DNA of 13,646 nt from an uncultured Clostridia bacterium (GCA_946626395.1 CAMOUF010000173.1:1-13646), one strand, 5' to 3'. Positions 1-6,491 are shown, numbered from the stretch's first letter. Program-made: numbers and translations. Notes: a model not told the origin generated them from the sequence alone.

Positions 1-1064
1 GCGGCGGCGGAGAGGGTGTCCATCAGCTGCGTTTCGGTCAGCTGGGTGGCCTGGCTGCCCTGTTCCCGGGCGTTTCCCGTCAGGATCAGGCTGGAGCAGG
101 ACACATATCCCACGCCCAGATCCCGAAGGAATTTCAAGGTTTCCGGATAATCTTTCGCATTCAGGCTGCAAAGGGGCGTGTTCACGCTGACGCTGAGCCC
201 GGCTTTCAAAGCGTTTTCCAGCCCGGCAAGGGTCTTGAAGTAATTCTGCGCGCCCACCAGGGCGTTGTGGGCGGCTTCCACGGAAGAATAGAAGGTGATC
301 TGCGCGCTGTCCAGGCTGGCGTCATACAGGGCGCGGGCCAGGTCCTCCGTCAGGTTCACGCCGTTGGTGTTGAGCCGGGTCACGAACCACTGGGCGTAAT
401 CCACCAGCTCCACCAGGTCGCCCCGCATGGTGGGTTCGCCGCCGGTAAAGGTAAGCTGCGGGATGTTGGCCTGGCGGCACTTGTCGATCACCCGCTTCCA
501 TTCCGCCGTGGTCAGCTCCTTCACCTCTGCCTCGGGCTGACCGGCAGCGTAGCAGTGCAGGCATTTCTGGTTGCAGTGCCAATGGCCGTCCTTCGTCATG
601 GCGGACACCATCAGATCCATCCGGTGCGGCGCGGTCATGCTCGGCGCGTATTCGCCCAAGCTGAGATACCCGATTTCCGTATCGGGTTTCCGGCCATAGG
701 CCACGTCCATCAGTGCGCGAAGCATAACGCCCAGGTCGTCATGGATGGTTTTGCGGGGCGTTTTGGGGAAAATGCGGCAGGTTTCTTCGACTGTCCGCTC
801 CACGATCTGATCCAGGTCTTCCTGGGCCAGCGGCTGATTGGGGCGCTGGTTCACCTGGTTGATGAAGTTGTTCAGCAGCACCGTCCAGCTGGGGTTCACG
901 GGGATGATGTCCTGGCCGTTCAGGATGGCGACGGACGGCTCCCGCAGCGGATGCTTCGGAGGCACCAGATGAATGCGCACCACGCCCGGCCCCCGCGGAT
1001 TCAGGGTGGTGTGCGATACGCCGGTAAAGCTGGTTTTCATGTATTTCCATTCCCGAAAATTCAT
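1..1064 (-). CDS. Radical SAM protein, N-terminal 354 residues (C-terminus beyond window)
   Basis: Reading leftwards from ATG at 1064, the frame stays open to the window edge, so the C-terminus is missing. A GGAGG-type ribosome site (GGAGGGTACT) directly precedes the ATG. After an N-terminal region of about 140 residues comes the radical SAM core. The cluster motif CNQKCLHC (Cys164, Cys168, Cys171; CxxxCxxC) binds the 4Fe-4S cluster that cleaves S-adenosylmethionine, and TGGEPTMR (from about residue 207) is the SAM-binding GGE motif. The stretch FVTRLNTNG fits the next barrel strands. Such proteins act in the cytoplasm, and many with this core carry a C-terminal SPASM domain and modify peptides, but that region lies outside the window, so the substrate is unknown. 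The gene has its own promoter and upstream direct repeats, and is separated from the hydrolase operon by a terminator. The family is certain; the reaction is not. Confidence 0.93.
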   Translation of the reverse strand, partial: MNFREWKYMKTSFTGVSHTTLNPRGPGVVRIHLVPPKHPLREPSVAILNGQDIIPVNPSWTVLLNNFINQVNQRPNQPLAQEDLDQIVERTVEETCRIFPKTPRKTIHDDLGVMLRALMDVAYGRKPDTEIGYLSLGEYAPSMTAPHRMDLMVSAMTKDGHWHCNQKCLHCYAAGQPEAEVKELTTAEWKRVIDKCRQANIPQLTFTGGEPTMRGDLVELVDYAQWFVTRLNTNGVNLTEDLARALYDASLDSAQITFYSSVEAAHNALVGAQNYFKTLAGLENALKAGLSVSVNTPLCSLNAKDYPETLKFLRDLGVGYVSCSSLILTGNAREQGSQATQLTETQLMDTLSAA

Positions 1065-1127
1065 AGTACCCTCCATTGCTCTTTTTCAGGAGAAACGGCG
1101 CACCTACCGCTTCCTTTCAACGGAACC

Positions 1128-1156
1128 ATCATAGCAGAGAAAGCCCAGCAGTGCAA
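1128..1156 (-). promoter_or_regulatory. Sigma-A-type promoter of the radical SAM gene
   Basis: On the minus strand the sequence reads TTGCAC, exactly 17 bp, then TATGAT (-35 at 1156-1151, -10 at 1133-1128). The expected start of transcription is near 1121, giving a leader of about 57 nt before the ATG at 1064. It sits just downstream of two direct repeats. Confidence 0.7.
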
Positions 1157-1167
1157 GGGAAAAAGGT

Positions 1168-1198
1168 CAAAATGTCAGCAGAAACAGCCAAAATGTCA
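1168..1198 (-). promoter_or_regulatory. Pair of TGACATTTTG direct repeats upstream of the -35 (LytTR-like site)
   Basis: On the minus strand TGACATTTTG occurs at 1198-1189 and again at 1177-1168, in the same orientation and 21 bp apart (two helical turns). The nearer copy ends 11 bp before the -35 hexamer. Two direct repeats of about 9 bp with a 21-22 bp period just upstream of -35 is the known layout for LytTR-domain response regulators (AgrA, ComE, PlnC). The half-site ACATTTTG is broadly similar to ComE-type boxes. Assignment to LytTR is inference; the repeats themselves are exact. Confidence 0.55.
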
Positions 1199-1247
1199 TC
1201 CGGCAAAGCGTTTGCTGCAACGCGCTCTTCCAAGCAAGAAAGCTTAT

Positions 1248-1294
1248 AAAAAATGGCATGAGATTCCAAACAGTTCGTTAGCATCTCGTGCCAT
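1248..1294 (-). terminator. Rho-independent terminator, probably bidirectional
   Basis: Arms 1253-1264 and 1283-1294 (ATGGCATGAGAT and ATCTCGTGCCAT) form a 12-bp stem with one G-T pair and an 18-nt loop. Read on the minus strand the stem is followed by TTTTTTAT, a good U-tract, so it ends the operon that finishes with the hydrolase at 1494. On the plus strand it is followed by CTTTATTTT. It insulates the radical SAM promoter. Confidence 0.75.
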
Positions 1295-1343
1295 CTTTAT
1301 TTTGGAAATTGAGTTTTGAGAAAGTCCCCCAGACTGTCAACAG

Positions 1344-1371
1344 CCCCCTGCTTTTTTCTGAAAACAGGGGG
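1344..1371. other. GC-rich hairpin in the intergenic stretch after the hydrolase
   Basis: CCCCCTG at 1344-1350 and CAGGGGG at 1365-1371 form a 7-bp stem around a 14-nt loop rich in T and A. No clean U-tract follows on either strand, so it is a weak terminator at best. Apart from this and the terminator at 1248-1294, the stretch 1295-1493 shows nothing else I can support. Confidence 0.35.
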
Positions 1372-1493
1372 TTGCTGAATATCTGAAAATTTGTATCTTT
1401 TTTCTGTTTTCTTAGGCTTTTATGCGTTTTTTGAACTATGCTTTCGTAACGTTATACCGAGTTGTAACGACTGCTCAGCGCATACAGGTACAT

Positions 1494-2270
1494 TTATTCT
1501 TCTGACAGAAACCGGGTCACTTCCCGATAAAACCGCTCCGGGAACATCAAGACAAGCTCCGCGTGGGCCAGCCCCGGGAACTCCTTCGGGATCGTCTGCG
1601 GATAAGCCTTGCGGGTGTAGGCCAGGTCATTCTTCCGCGCCTTTCTTTCTTCCTCACCCCACCAGTAAGCAATGCGGGTGTTCACCCTTGGCACAGGATC
1701 AGGCATGGCATAATTGTTGGTAGACCAAAAGACATTCCAGATGGTCCGGGGTGTGAAATGGTGCTTCTCAAAGTCAAAGATCTTTCGGTAATGCTCCTCC
1801 GGGTCCTCTCCCTGGGGCGTCCACCGGTTCGGCGGGGCCGCCAGCTTCATCATCCGCATGGACTTGGTGCCCAGCATGATCATGACCCAGTCCTTGACGG
1901 CGATCAGCCGACAGAGAAAGCGCGGATACGGATAGGGCGTGATGCCCGCGTCGATGATCGCCCGATCCACGGGGATGTCCTCCGTGGCCAGGAAGCGGAT
2001 GACGCTGGCCCCGCCCATGGAAACCCCGTACATGGCCTCGATCCGGGCAACGCCTCTTTGCCGCAGGGCGTCCGCCGCGTCCTTCACGTTCTTTTCCAGG
2101 GATACGAACTCCGTCCCCGTTTCGTCATGCCCGTCGGCGATCACCAGATACACATGATAATCCCGGGCCATGGCCTCCGCAGAGGCCTTGAATACCCACC
2201 AGGGCTCCGCCGCGCACTGGAACATGACGAATGTCTTTTCGTGCTCCAGACCAAATTCATAGATCTTCAT
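1494..2270 (-). CDS. Alpha/beta hydrolase family protein
   Basis: 258 residues, a normal length for a single-domain alpha/beta hydrolase. The nucleophile elbow GVSMGG places the catalytic serine at residue 84. HAELVL near the C-terminus supplies the histidine (His236), and the acidic run after AYWWG (Glu206-208) is where the third member of the triad usually sits. A segment between about residues 110 and 190 is rich in Trp, Met and aromatic residues and would be the lid. There is no signal peptide, so it should act in the cytoplasm. It begins 22 bp after the methyltransferase stop codon on the same strand, with only a weak ribosome site (GGTGAAG), which suggests co-transcription and last place in the four-gene operon. 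The fold is clear; the substrate (ester, amide or other) cannot be told. Confidence 0.85.
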   Translation of the reverse strand: MKIYEFGLEHEKTFVMFQCAAEPWWVFKASAEAMARDYHVYLVIADGHDETGTEFVSLEKNVKDAADALRQRGVARIEAMYGVSMGGASVIRFLATEDIPVDRAIIDAGITPYPYPRFLCRLIAVKDWVMIMLGTKSMRMMKLAAPPNRWTPQGEDPEEHYRKIFDFEKHHFTPRTIWNVFWSTNNYAMPDPVPRVNTRIAYWWGEEERKARKNDLAYTRKAYPQTIPKEFPGLAHAELVLMFPERFYREVTRFLSEE

Positions 2271-2292
2271 GACTTCACCGGCTTACATCCTT

Positions 2293-2916
2293 TTATTTTT
2301 TGGCAATCACCGTGATCCACGGCTTCGAGGGATGATGGTCGCAGGAGATTTCCGAAAAGCCCGCCTTTTTCAGCGCCGATTTGATCTCCTCCGCCGTGTG
2401 GTTCTTCATCCCATCGATGATCTTCTCAAATTTCAGGCTGGTTGCGTCCGTGCCGTCGGATTCGTTGCAGATCATGAAGATCCCGCCGGGCTTGAGCACC
2501 TTGGCCACCTGGGCAAAGCATTTTTCCAGCCCGGGCCAGAAATAAATGGTTTCAAAAGCCGTGGCAAGATCAAAGGCTTCCTTCGGCAATTTCAGGTTGG
2601 ACACATCGCCCTGCTCCACCTTGCAGCGCCCGGCGGCGATCATGTCCTTGTTGTATTCCTTGGCCTTCGCCACAGACAGCTCGGAATAGTCGATAGCCGT
2701 CACCTGAGCCTTCGGATACATTTTCAGCAGTTCGCCCGCGTTGCGGCCGCCGCCGCAGCCCAGATCCACCGCTTTCGCCGGTGTGATGGCCGGCAGATGG
2801 GCAAAGCCCCAGTCCGCCATTTTGGCGTGGCCGGAATTCATGCCGCTGAGCATCATCTTTCCCAGAAAGCCCTCCGGCTTCCGCGTCTGGCTGACATAAT
2901 TTTTGAACAGTCCCAT
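2293..2916 (-). CDS. Class I SAM-dependent methyltransferase
   Basis: 207 residues with the Rossmann-type methyltransferase motifs in order. VDLGCGGG (residues 50-57) is motif I for SAM binding, the acidic residue of TAIDYSE (Asp76) contacts the ribose, GDVSNLKLP (103-111) is the adenine-side acidic loop, and LKPGGIF (141-147) is the post-motif strand. The N-terminal stretch around MMLSGMNSGHAKM is often seen in small clostridial methyltransferases of the Methyltransf_11/25 type. ATG at 2916 follows GAGGTG with a 5-nt gap. It lies 34 bp after the membrane protein at 2951-3604 and 22 bp before the hydrolase, so all three are likely one transcript. The acceptor is unknown; a small molecule is more likely than nucleic acid, because no RNA- or DNA-binding domain is present. 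Confidence 0.88.
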   Translation of the reverse strand: MGLFKNYVSQTRKPEGFLGKMMLSGMNSGHAKMADWGFAHLPAITPAKAVDLGCGGGRNAGELLKMYPKAQVTAIDYSELSVAKAKEYNKDMIAAGRCKVEQGDVSNLKLPKEAFDLATAFETIYFWPGLEKCFAQVAKVLKPGGIFMICNESDGTDATSLKFEKIIDGMKNHTAEEIKSALKKAGFSEISCDHHPSKPWITVIAKK

Positions 2917-2950
2917 GATAACACCTCATTTCATTGATTTCTTTTCGTGT

Positions 2951-3604
2951 TTATTCTTTTCGCGCAAGCATGATCCCGAACCAGAAGATCATGCTTTCGC
3001 TCATCAGGCCATTGGTGAATCCCAGGCGAAAGGCGCTGACGGGCAGCAGCAGGGAAACGCCCTTCAGCACGGCGTAGATCAGCAGCACGTTCGTGAACGC
3101 CATCCATTTGGGAAAGACCGTCTTCCCGGCAATTTGCAGATAAAACCAGTACAGAACCACCGGCAGCATCAGGCCTTCGCTCACCGGCACCAGCCAGGAG
3201 AGCTGATGAAACAATCCTTCGCAAACGGGCAGCGCTTCCGCCGCGTATCCGTTTCCATGCATCCAGGCAAACAGCGTCAGGATCATCACATAGAACAGAT
3301 GCAGCGCGATCCAGGGCGTCAGACCGAAGGCGTTCAGATAATGATAGACCTTTCTGGGCTTTTCTGCTTTGATATACCCCTGCACGGCAAACAAGGCGAT
3401 GCCGTACAGGACGATGCCCGGAAAGGCCAGCGCCATGGCCAGATTGAAGCGCCACTGCGGGATAGCGGCCACGCCCGCCGTCAGCCAGGAAAGCGCGCCC
3501 GTATATGCCGGATCGCCGTACATCATCAGCCAGTCCCCGCCTCCATAACAAAGGCAGCCCAGGATGCCGCAGAGCAATGCGGCTTTTCTCTTCTTCATGG
3601 ACAT
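2951..3604 (-). CDS. Multi-pass membrane protein, paralogue of the neighbour upstream
   Basis: 217 residues from the ATG at 3604, chosen because the purine-rich GGAAGGA lies about 8 nt before it. Start sites at 3610, 3598 or 3664 are also open, but the last would add a non-conserved tail. About six hydrophobic segments are visible, near residues 8-29, 53-76, 92-113, 135-158, 167-188 and 197-214. The opening GILGCLCYGGGDWL matches GIIGCLLYVAGDFL in the next gene upstream, and both have a TWR/QWR motif after the first loop and a Gly/Ser-rich last segment, so the two are ancient tandem duplicates. I recall a family of uncharacterised clostridial membrane proteins like this (possibly DUF6796) but cannot verify the assignment. 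Function unknown; second in the minus-strand operon. Confidence 0.8.
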   Translation of the reverse strand: MSMKKRKAALLCGILGCLCYGGGDWLMMYGDPAYTGALSWLTAGVAAIPQWRFNLAMALAFPGIVLYGIALFAVQGYIKAEKPRKVYHYLNAFGLTPWIALHLFYVMILTLFAWMHGNGYAAEALPVCEGLFHQLSWLVPVSEGLMLPVVLYWFYLQIAGKTVFPKWMAFTNVLLIYAVLKGVSLLLPVSAFRLGFTNGLMSESMIFWFGIMLARKE

Positions 3605-3685
3605 ACGCATTCTTCCTTCCGCTTGTATCCTTTTCGGCAAAGTAAAGAACAGGGCGCAGGGCAATGCGCCTGGAAGCCTCTGCTT

Positions 3686-4420
3686 TCACGCCACTTCTTT
3701 TGCCCGGCGCATGCCGTTCAGCAGAACCAGGCCCAGCAGCAGCACCAGCGCGTGGCCGAAAGACTCCGTGCCGTGATCCAGCTGATTGACGGGCCAGGGC
3801 AGCAGCCCCAGCAGATTGCCCACAATGCCCGGCAGCATGAGGGGATTGCACAGTGTCGCCTGGATCCGGGCGCCGGTGCTTTTGAGCGGAATGATTTTTT
3901 TCCAGACCATGGCAATCATGATCACGGTCAGGCCCGCGTCGCACACGATATAGGCGATTGCCATGCCCGGGGCGTTGGCGTAAAACACCCGGTTGGCAAT
4001 GTCCGCCGCCGTTTGCATGTCGCCGTAAGCCTGGTAAACAAACTTAAAAATCAGCGCGTCCGTCATGAACATGGCATGCACCCAGGCCCAGGCCACCGTG
4101 CCCATGATATACGCCGCCCGGAACAGCCTGACCCAGATCTGGTCTTTGCCCGCAGTCACATGGATCCGGAGCAGCCTGTACATCTGATGAAAGCCCATGT
4201 AATACAGAAGTGTCCCGACAAAGCCGCACAGGATACTGGCCACCATCCGCCATGTGGCCATATCCAGATAGGCCACCCGGGTAAACAGGCCGATGGTTTC
4301 GGTGGTCTGGCCTTTCCCGGTTGCGGCGAACAGAAAATCCCCCGCCACATACAGCAGGCATCCGATGATGCCGATGATCATCAGCTTCTTCGTTTTTTCG
4401 CAGTTGATCTCTTTTACCAT
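3686..4420 (-). CDS. Multi-pass membrane protein, first intact gene of the minus-strand operon
   Basis: 244 residues starting at ATG 4420, which follows a very strong ribosome site (GGAGGAGGG, 6-nt gap). An in-frame ATG at 4495 would add 25 hydrophilic residues and has no such site. Predicted membrane segments lie near residues 12-34, 57-78, 98-120, 150-174, 192-210 and 221-236. Conserved-looking features are GCLLYVAGD near the start, TWRM at 57-60, WAWVHAMFMTDA in the third segment and a late NQLDHGTESFGHA stretch. It is a distant paralogue of the next gene downstream. No transporter, enzyme or receptor motif is visible, so the function is unknown. The context (methyltransferase and hydrolase downstream, double-glycine peptide gene diverging upstream) allows but does not prove a protective or transport role. 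Confidence 0.8.
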   Translation of the reverse strand: MVKEINCEKTKKLMIIGIIGCLLYVAGDFLFAATGKGQTTETIGLFTRVAYLDMATWRMVASILCGFVGTLLYYMGFHQMYRLLRIHVTAGKDQIWVRLFRAAYIMGTVAWAWVHAMFMTDALIFKFVYQAYGDMQTAADIANRVFYANAPGMAIAYIVCDAGLTVIMIAMVWKKIIPLKSTGARIQATLCNPLMLPGIVGNLLGLLPWPVNQLDHGTESFGHALVLLLGLVLLNGMRRAKEVA

Positions 4421-4476
4421 TTTATTCCCTCCTCCTTTATCATCCGTATCATCATATTCCTCTCGTATCCCGCTTT

Positions 4477-4751
4477 TTAGCAGGCTGGAAAACAAACTGT
4501 TTCGCAGGCAACGCGGACGATGCTTTCAATCATCGGTTCAAACGCCGGAGAAGCAAACACCTGCTTTTCGTCCTTGGCCAGCGCAATCAGCAGCTTGCCC
4601 GCATCCTGCCGGGGCTTTTTGAGGCAGTCCGGAATCCGCGATACCGCAAGGATATTGCTGCTGTCGTTATGAAACCAGGATGCCGGCCACTGAGAAAGTG
4701 GAAGAAAGCTCTGTTTTGTTCACGCGTGTAAAAGGCTTTGATGGCGATCAT
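4477..4751 (-). pseudogene. Degraded small gene, frame broken once
   Basis: On the minus strand an ATG at 4751 opens MIAIKAFYTREQNRAFFHFL. Near 4690-4698 the protein-like reading moves to another frame, which reads QWPASWFHNDSSNILAVSRI and runs on with coding-like composition to TAA at 4479-4477. Joined, the two parts give about 90 residues with no internal stop. The second frame has no start codon of its own before Met at FEPM. One lost base would explain this. I do not recognise the family. It lies in the long leader between the promoter at 4915-4943 and the first membrane protein gene, where the operon's original first gene would be. It could also be chance open frames; no ribosome site with normal spacing precedes the ATG. 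Confidence 0.35.
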
Positions 4752-4808
4752 CCCTTCAAGTTTCTTGCTGTGTCAGCTTTCCTTGTTTGATGGATTTGCT
4801 GAATATTC

Positions 4809-4824
4809 GTTAGTCTTAACTAAC
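4809..4824. promoter_or_regulatory. 16-bp palindrome GTTAGTcttaACTAAC, candidate operator
   Basis: Perfect 6-bp arms around CTTA, in the leader of the minus-strand operon about 90 bp downstream of its promoter. It shares the GTTAGTC core with the palindrome at 4891-4906. Palindromes of this size are common binding sites for dimeric MarR- or TetR-type regulators; no such regulator gene is in the window. Confidence 0.4.
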
Positions 4825-4890
4825 CGCTGGCTGAAATGAAAGCCCTTCTTGCAGCCGTCCACCTTTCGTTTCGCTGCAGGATGGGCGAAA

Positions 4891-4906
4891 ATGACTTGTT
4901 AGTCAT
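4891..4906. promoter_or_regulatory. 16-bp palindrome ATGACTtgttAGTCAT at a predicted transcription start, candidate operator
   Basis: Perfect 6-bp arms around TGTT, 9 bp downstream of the minus-strand -10 (4920-4915), so it covers the predicted start of transcription. That is a position where a repressor would block initiation. It contains GTTAGTC, also present in the palindrome at 4809-4824. Confidence 0.45.
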
Positions 4907-4914
4907 CGCTTACT

Positions 4915-4943
4915 ATTATACGATGAGAAGCTTCATTTTTCAA
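4915..4943 (-). promoter_or_regulatory. Near-consensus promoter for the membrane-protein/methyltransferase/hydrolase operon
   Basis: On the minus strand the sequence reads TTGAAA (4943-4938), 17 bp, then TATAAT (4920-4915): five of six and six of six matches to consensus. The predicted start is near 4908. The first intact downstream gene starts at 4420, so the leader is about 490 nt and includes two palindromes and a gene remnant. Confidence 0.7.
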
Positions 4944-4953
4944 GACGATTGTG

Positions 4954-4974
4954 CTTAGAACTTTGAACTTAGAA
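4954..4974. repeat. Three tandem heptamers, CTTAGAA type
   Basis: CTTAGAA, CTTTGAA and CTTAGAA stand end to end at 4954-4960, 4961-4967 and 4968-4974, followed by a decayed CTTGTTT. The array lies 10 bp upstream of the -35 of the minus-strand promoter. It is a short heptanucleotide array; whether it is a binding site or simple-sequence DNA is open. Confidence 0.55.
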
Positions 4975-5039
4975 CTTGTTTTCGCTTTCCTGTTTTCTTT
5001 CCATAACTGAACTATATTGAGCCAATTTTTTTCTTTTTC

Positions 5040-5068
5040 CTGCCACCTCCTGAATGCCTGCGTATAAA
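5040..5068 (+). promoter_or_regulatory. Probable promoter of the double-glycine peptide gene
   Basis: CTGCCA (5040-5045), 17 bp, TATAAA (5063-5068): four of six and five of six matches to consensus. The predicted start at about 5075 gives a leader of about 57 nt that begins with a perfect hairpin. A weaker alternative, ATGACT-17 bp-TATTAT, ends at 4919. Confidence 0.45.
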
Positions 5069-5073
5069 GAGGT

Positions 5074-5092
5074 GTCAGCGATGAACGCTGAC
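5074..5092 (+). promoter_or_regulatory. Hairpin at the predicted 5' end of the peptide mRNA
   Basis: GTCAGCG and CGCTGAC pair perfectly (7 bp) around ATGAA. It lies directly after the -10 at 5063-5068, so it would form the very 5' end of the transcript, a position known to protect mRNA. It could also be an operator overlapping the start site. There is no U-tract, so it is not a terminator. Confidence 0.45.
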
Positions 5093-5131
5093 GATCATGA
5101 AAATAAAGAAAGATCAATGGAGGATATAAAA

Positions 5132-5407
5132 ATGACTGCTATGGAAATGGAAAAGAAGGAACTGACGCTGGATGAACTGAACGAAGTAAACGGCGGATAC
5201 ATCGTGGACCGTGGCTTCTGGTCCCGCTACTGGATCGTGAGCGACTATACAGGCAATGTGATCGATACCGCGTTTTTCAAAGTGGACGCCAATGCCGTCT
5301 GCGAAACCCGCACCATCAGCAATTATGTGATCTCGGAAGAAAAGTACAACGATTGGATGGACAGGAAAAAGAAGGGGCTGCCCGGCCCCTTCACCCACGA
5401 CGATTAA
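5132..5407 (+). CDS. Small secreted-peptide precursor with double-glycine leader (bacteriocin/RiPP-like)
   Basis: 91 residues from the ATG at 5132, set by GGAGG at 5119-5123 with an 8-nt gap. An upstream in-frame ATG at 5054 lies inside the promoter and is unlikely. Residues 10-22 read ELTLDELNEVNGG, the classic double-glycine leader (ELxxVxGG type) cut after GG by C39-peptidase ABC transporters or related proteases. The predicted mature part has 69 residues, is rich in Tyr, Trp, Phe and Asp, has a single Cys (57), a basic patch RKKKG (78-82) and ends in THDD. It lacks the Cys pattern of ranthipeptides (SCIFF) or lanthipeptides. The gene is alone on its transcript, with its own promoter and terminators. 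Leader recognition is strong; the nature of the product (bacteriocin, signal, modified peptide) is not settled. Confidence 0.72.
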   Translation: MTAMEMEKKELTLDELNEVNGGYIVDRGFWSRYWIVSDYTGNVIDTAFFKVDANAVCETRTISNYVISEEKYNDWMDRKKKGLPGPFTHDD

Positions 5408-5429
5408 CTCATATAGACAGATAGACAAC

Positions 5430-5463
5430 GGACGGAGGAACGCCTAAGATCGTTCCTCCGTCC
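5430..5463 (+). terminator. Strong hairpin ending the peptide gene
   Basis: GGACGGAGGAACG (5430-5442) and its exact complement (5451-5463) form a perfect 13-bp stem with an 8-nt loop, 22 bp after the peptide's stop codon. The following TGCCTTTAT is a poor U-tract, so it may act with the next hairpin. Confidence 0.65.
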
Positions 5464-5472
5464 TGCCTTTAT

Positions 5473-5518
5473 CCCCGGCCAGACTTCATCAATAAAGCGC
5501 TGCCGGGGTTTTTCTTTT
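5473..5518 (+). terminator. Second terminator, stem plus T-run
   Basis: CCCCGGC (5473-5479) pairs with GCCGGGG (5502-5508) and is followed at once by TTTTTCTTTT. The loop is long (22 nt). With the hairpin at 5430-5463 it makes a double terminator between the peptide gene and the RNA methyltransferase. Confidence 0.6.
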
Positions 5519-5614
5519 CCCGCTCCCCCCTTGGCATCGTCAACCCGCGCATACCCTTTTTTATGCATGTCGGCCGGAAAAACGCAGGGAAAATCATGAT
5601 AAACGCCGTTCCCG

Positions 5615-5643
5615 TTGAACCGTTCAAAGAATCATGCTACAAT
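5615..5643 (+). promoter_or_regulatory. Promoter of the RNA methyltransferase gene
   Basis: TTGAAC (5615-5620), 17 bp, TACAAT (5638-5643). The predicted start is near 5650. Because it overlaps the in-frame ATG at 5634, translation must begin further down, at GTG 5679. Confidence 0.75.
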
Positions 5644-5678
5644 ACGGATTGAAAAACCAACGACAGGAGAGAACCATC

Positions 5679-6491
5679 GTGGATGTAATTCGCTTGACCG
5701 ACCTGGCCGCCGGGGAGCCGGGCCTGTTTTATCATTTGACGGACGCCCAATTGCGCTCCCGGCAGGAGCCGGAAAAGGGCGTGTTCATCGCGGAAGGGCC
5801 CAAGGTGGTCCACAGCGCGCTGGACGCGGGCTGCGTGCCAATATCGCTGCTGATGCGGGAAAAGTTCGTGGACGCGCCCCTGGGACGGCAGATCATGGAA
5901 AAGTGTCCCGGCATCCCGGTATACACGGGAACGGACGGCGTGCTGTCCCAGCTGACAGGCTTTAAATTGCAGCGCTCCTGGGTGCTGTGCGCCATGCGCA
6001 GGCCCGCACCCCGGCGGGTGGAGGATGTGATTCAAAACGCCCGGCGGGTGGCGCTGCTGGAGGGCATTACCGAGCCCTCCAACGTAGGGGCCATTTTCCG
6101 TTCCGCCGCCGCCCTGGGGGCCGACGCCATCCTGCTTTCCCCCACCTGCTGCGACCCGCTGCACCGCCGGGCGGTCAGGGTGTGCATGGGGTCCATTTTC
6201 CAGGTGCCCTGGGCCCGGGCGGAGGGAGAAAGCGCCCTCCCCCTGCTGAAGGAAGCGGGGTTCACCGTGGCGGGCCTGGCCCTCAAGGACAACTGCTGGA
6301 GCCTGGAGGACCCGCGCCTGCCCGCCTTTCCCCGGCTGGCCCTGTGCCTGGGCACGGAGGATACCGGCCTCACCGACGCGACCCTGAACCAGTGTGACCT
6401 GATCGTGAAAATCCCCATGGCTCCCGGCATTGATTCCCTGAACGTGGCCGCCGCCGCCGCCGTGGCCTTCTGGCAGACCCGGGTCCGGTAA
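5679..6491 (+). CDS. TrmH/SpoU-family RNA 2'-O-ribose methyltransferase
   Basis: 270 residues from GTG 5679, which has AGGAGA 8 nt upstream. The upstream ATG at 5634 falls inside the promoter. All three SpoU motifs of the knotted SPOUT fold are present: NVGAIFRSA (135-143, with the catalytic-type Asn135 and Arg141), ALCLGTEDTGL (221-231) and IPMAPGIDSLNVAAA (245-259). The N-terminal part contains FIAEGPKVV, the substrate-binding domain signature of RlmB/TsnR-like enzymes (bases of rRNA or tRNA bound, 2'-O-methyl added from SAM in the cytoplasm). The length suits this group. It is a housekeeping-type gene with its own promoter. Which RNA position it modifies cannot be read from sequence. Confidence 0.92.
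   Translation: MDVIRLTDLAAGEPGLFYHLTDAQLRSRQEPEKGVFIAEGPKVVHSALDAGCVPISLLMREKFVDAPLGRQIMEKCPGIPVYTGTDGVLSQLTGFKLQRSWVLCAMRRPAPRRVEDVIQNARRVALLEGITEPSNVGAIFRSAAALGADAILLSPTCCDPLHRRAVRVCMGSIFQVPWARAEGESALPLLKEAGFTVAGLALKDNCWSLEDPRLPAFPRLALCLGTEDTGLTDATLNQCDLIVKIPMAPGIDSLNVAAAAAVAFWQTRVR

Noticed and set aside
267..1319. 350-codon open frame on the plus strand
   Set aside because: Antisense to the radical SAM gene, which has the Cys motif, GGE motif, promoter and ribosome site.
2903..4480. 525-codon open frame on the plus strand
   Set aside because: It lies antisense to two membrane protein genes that have good ribosome sites, motifs and an operon context. Its product is extremely rich in His, Gln, Arg and Pro, typical of a shadow frame in GC-rich DNA.
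5634..5678. ATG start for the RNA methyltransferase at 5634
   Set aside because: It lies within the promoter (-10 at 5638-5643), so it would be upstream of the transcript start. GTG 5679 has AGGAGA at the right distance.
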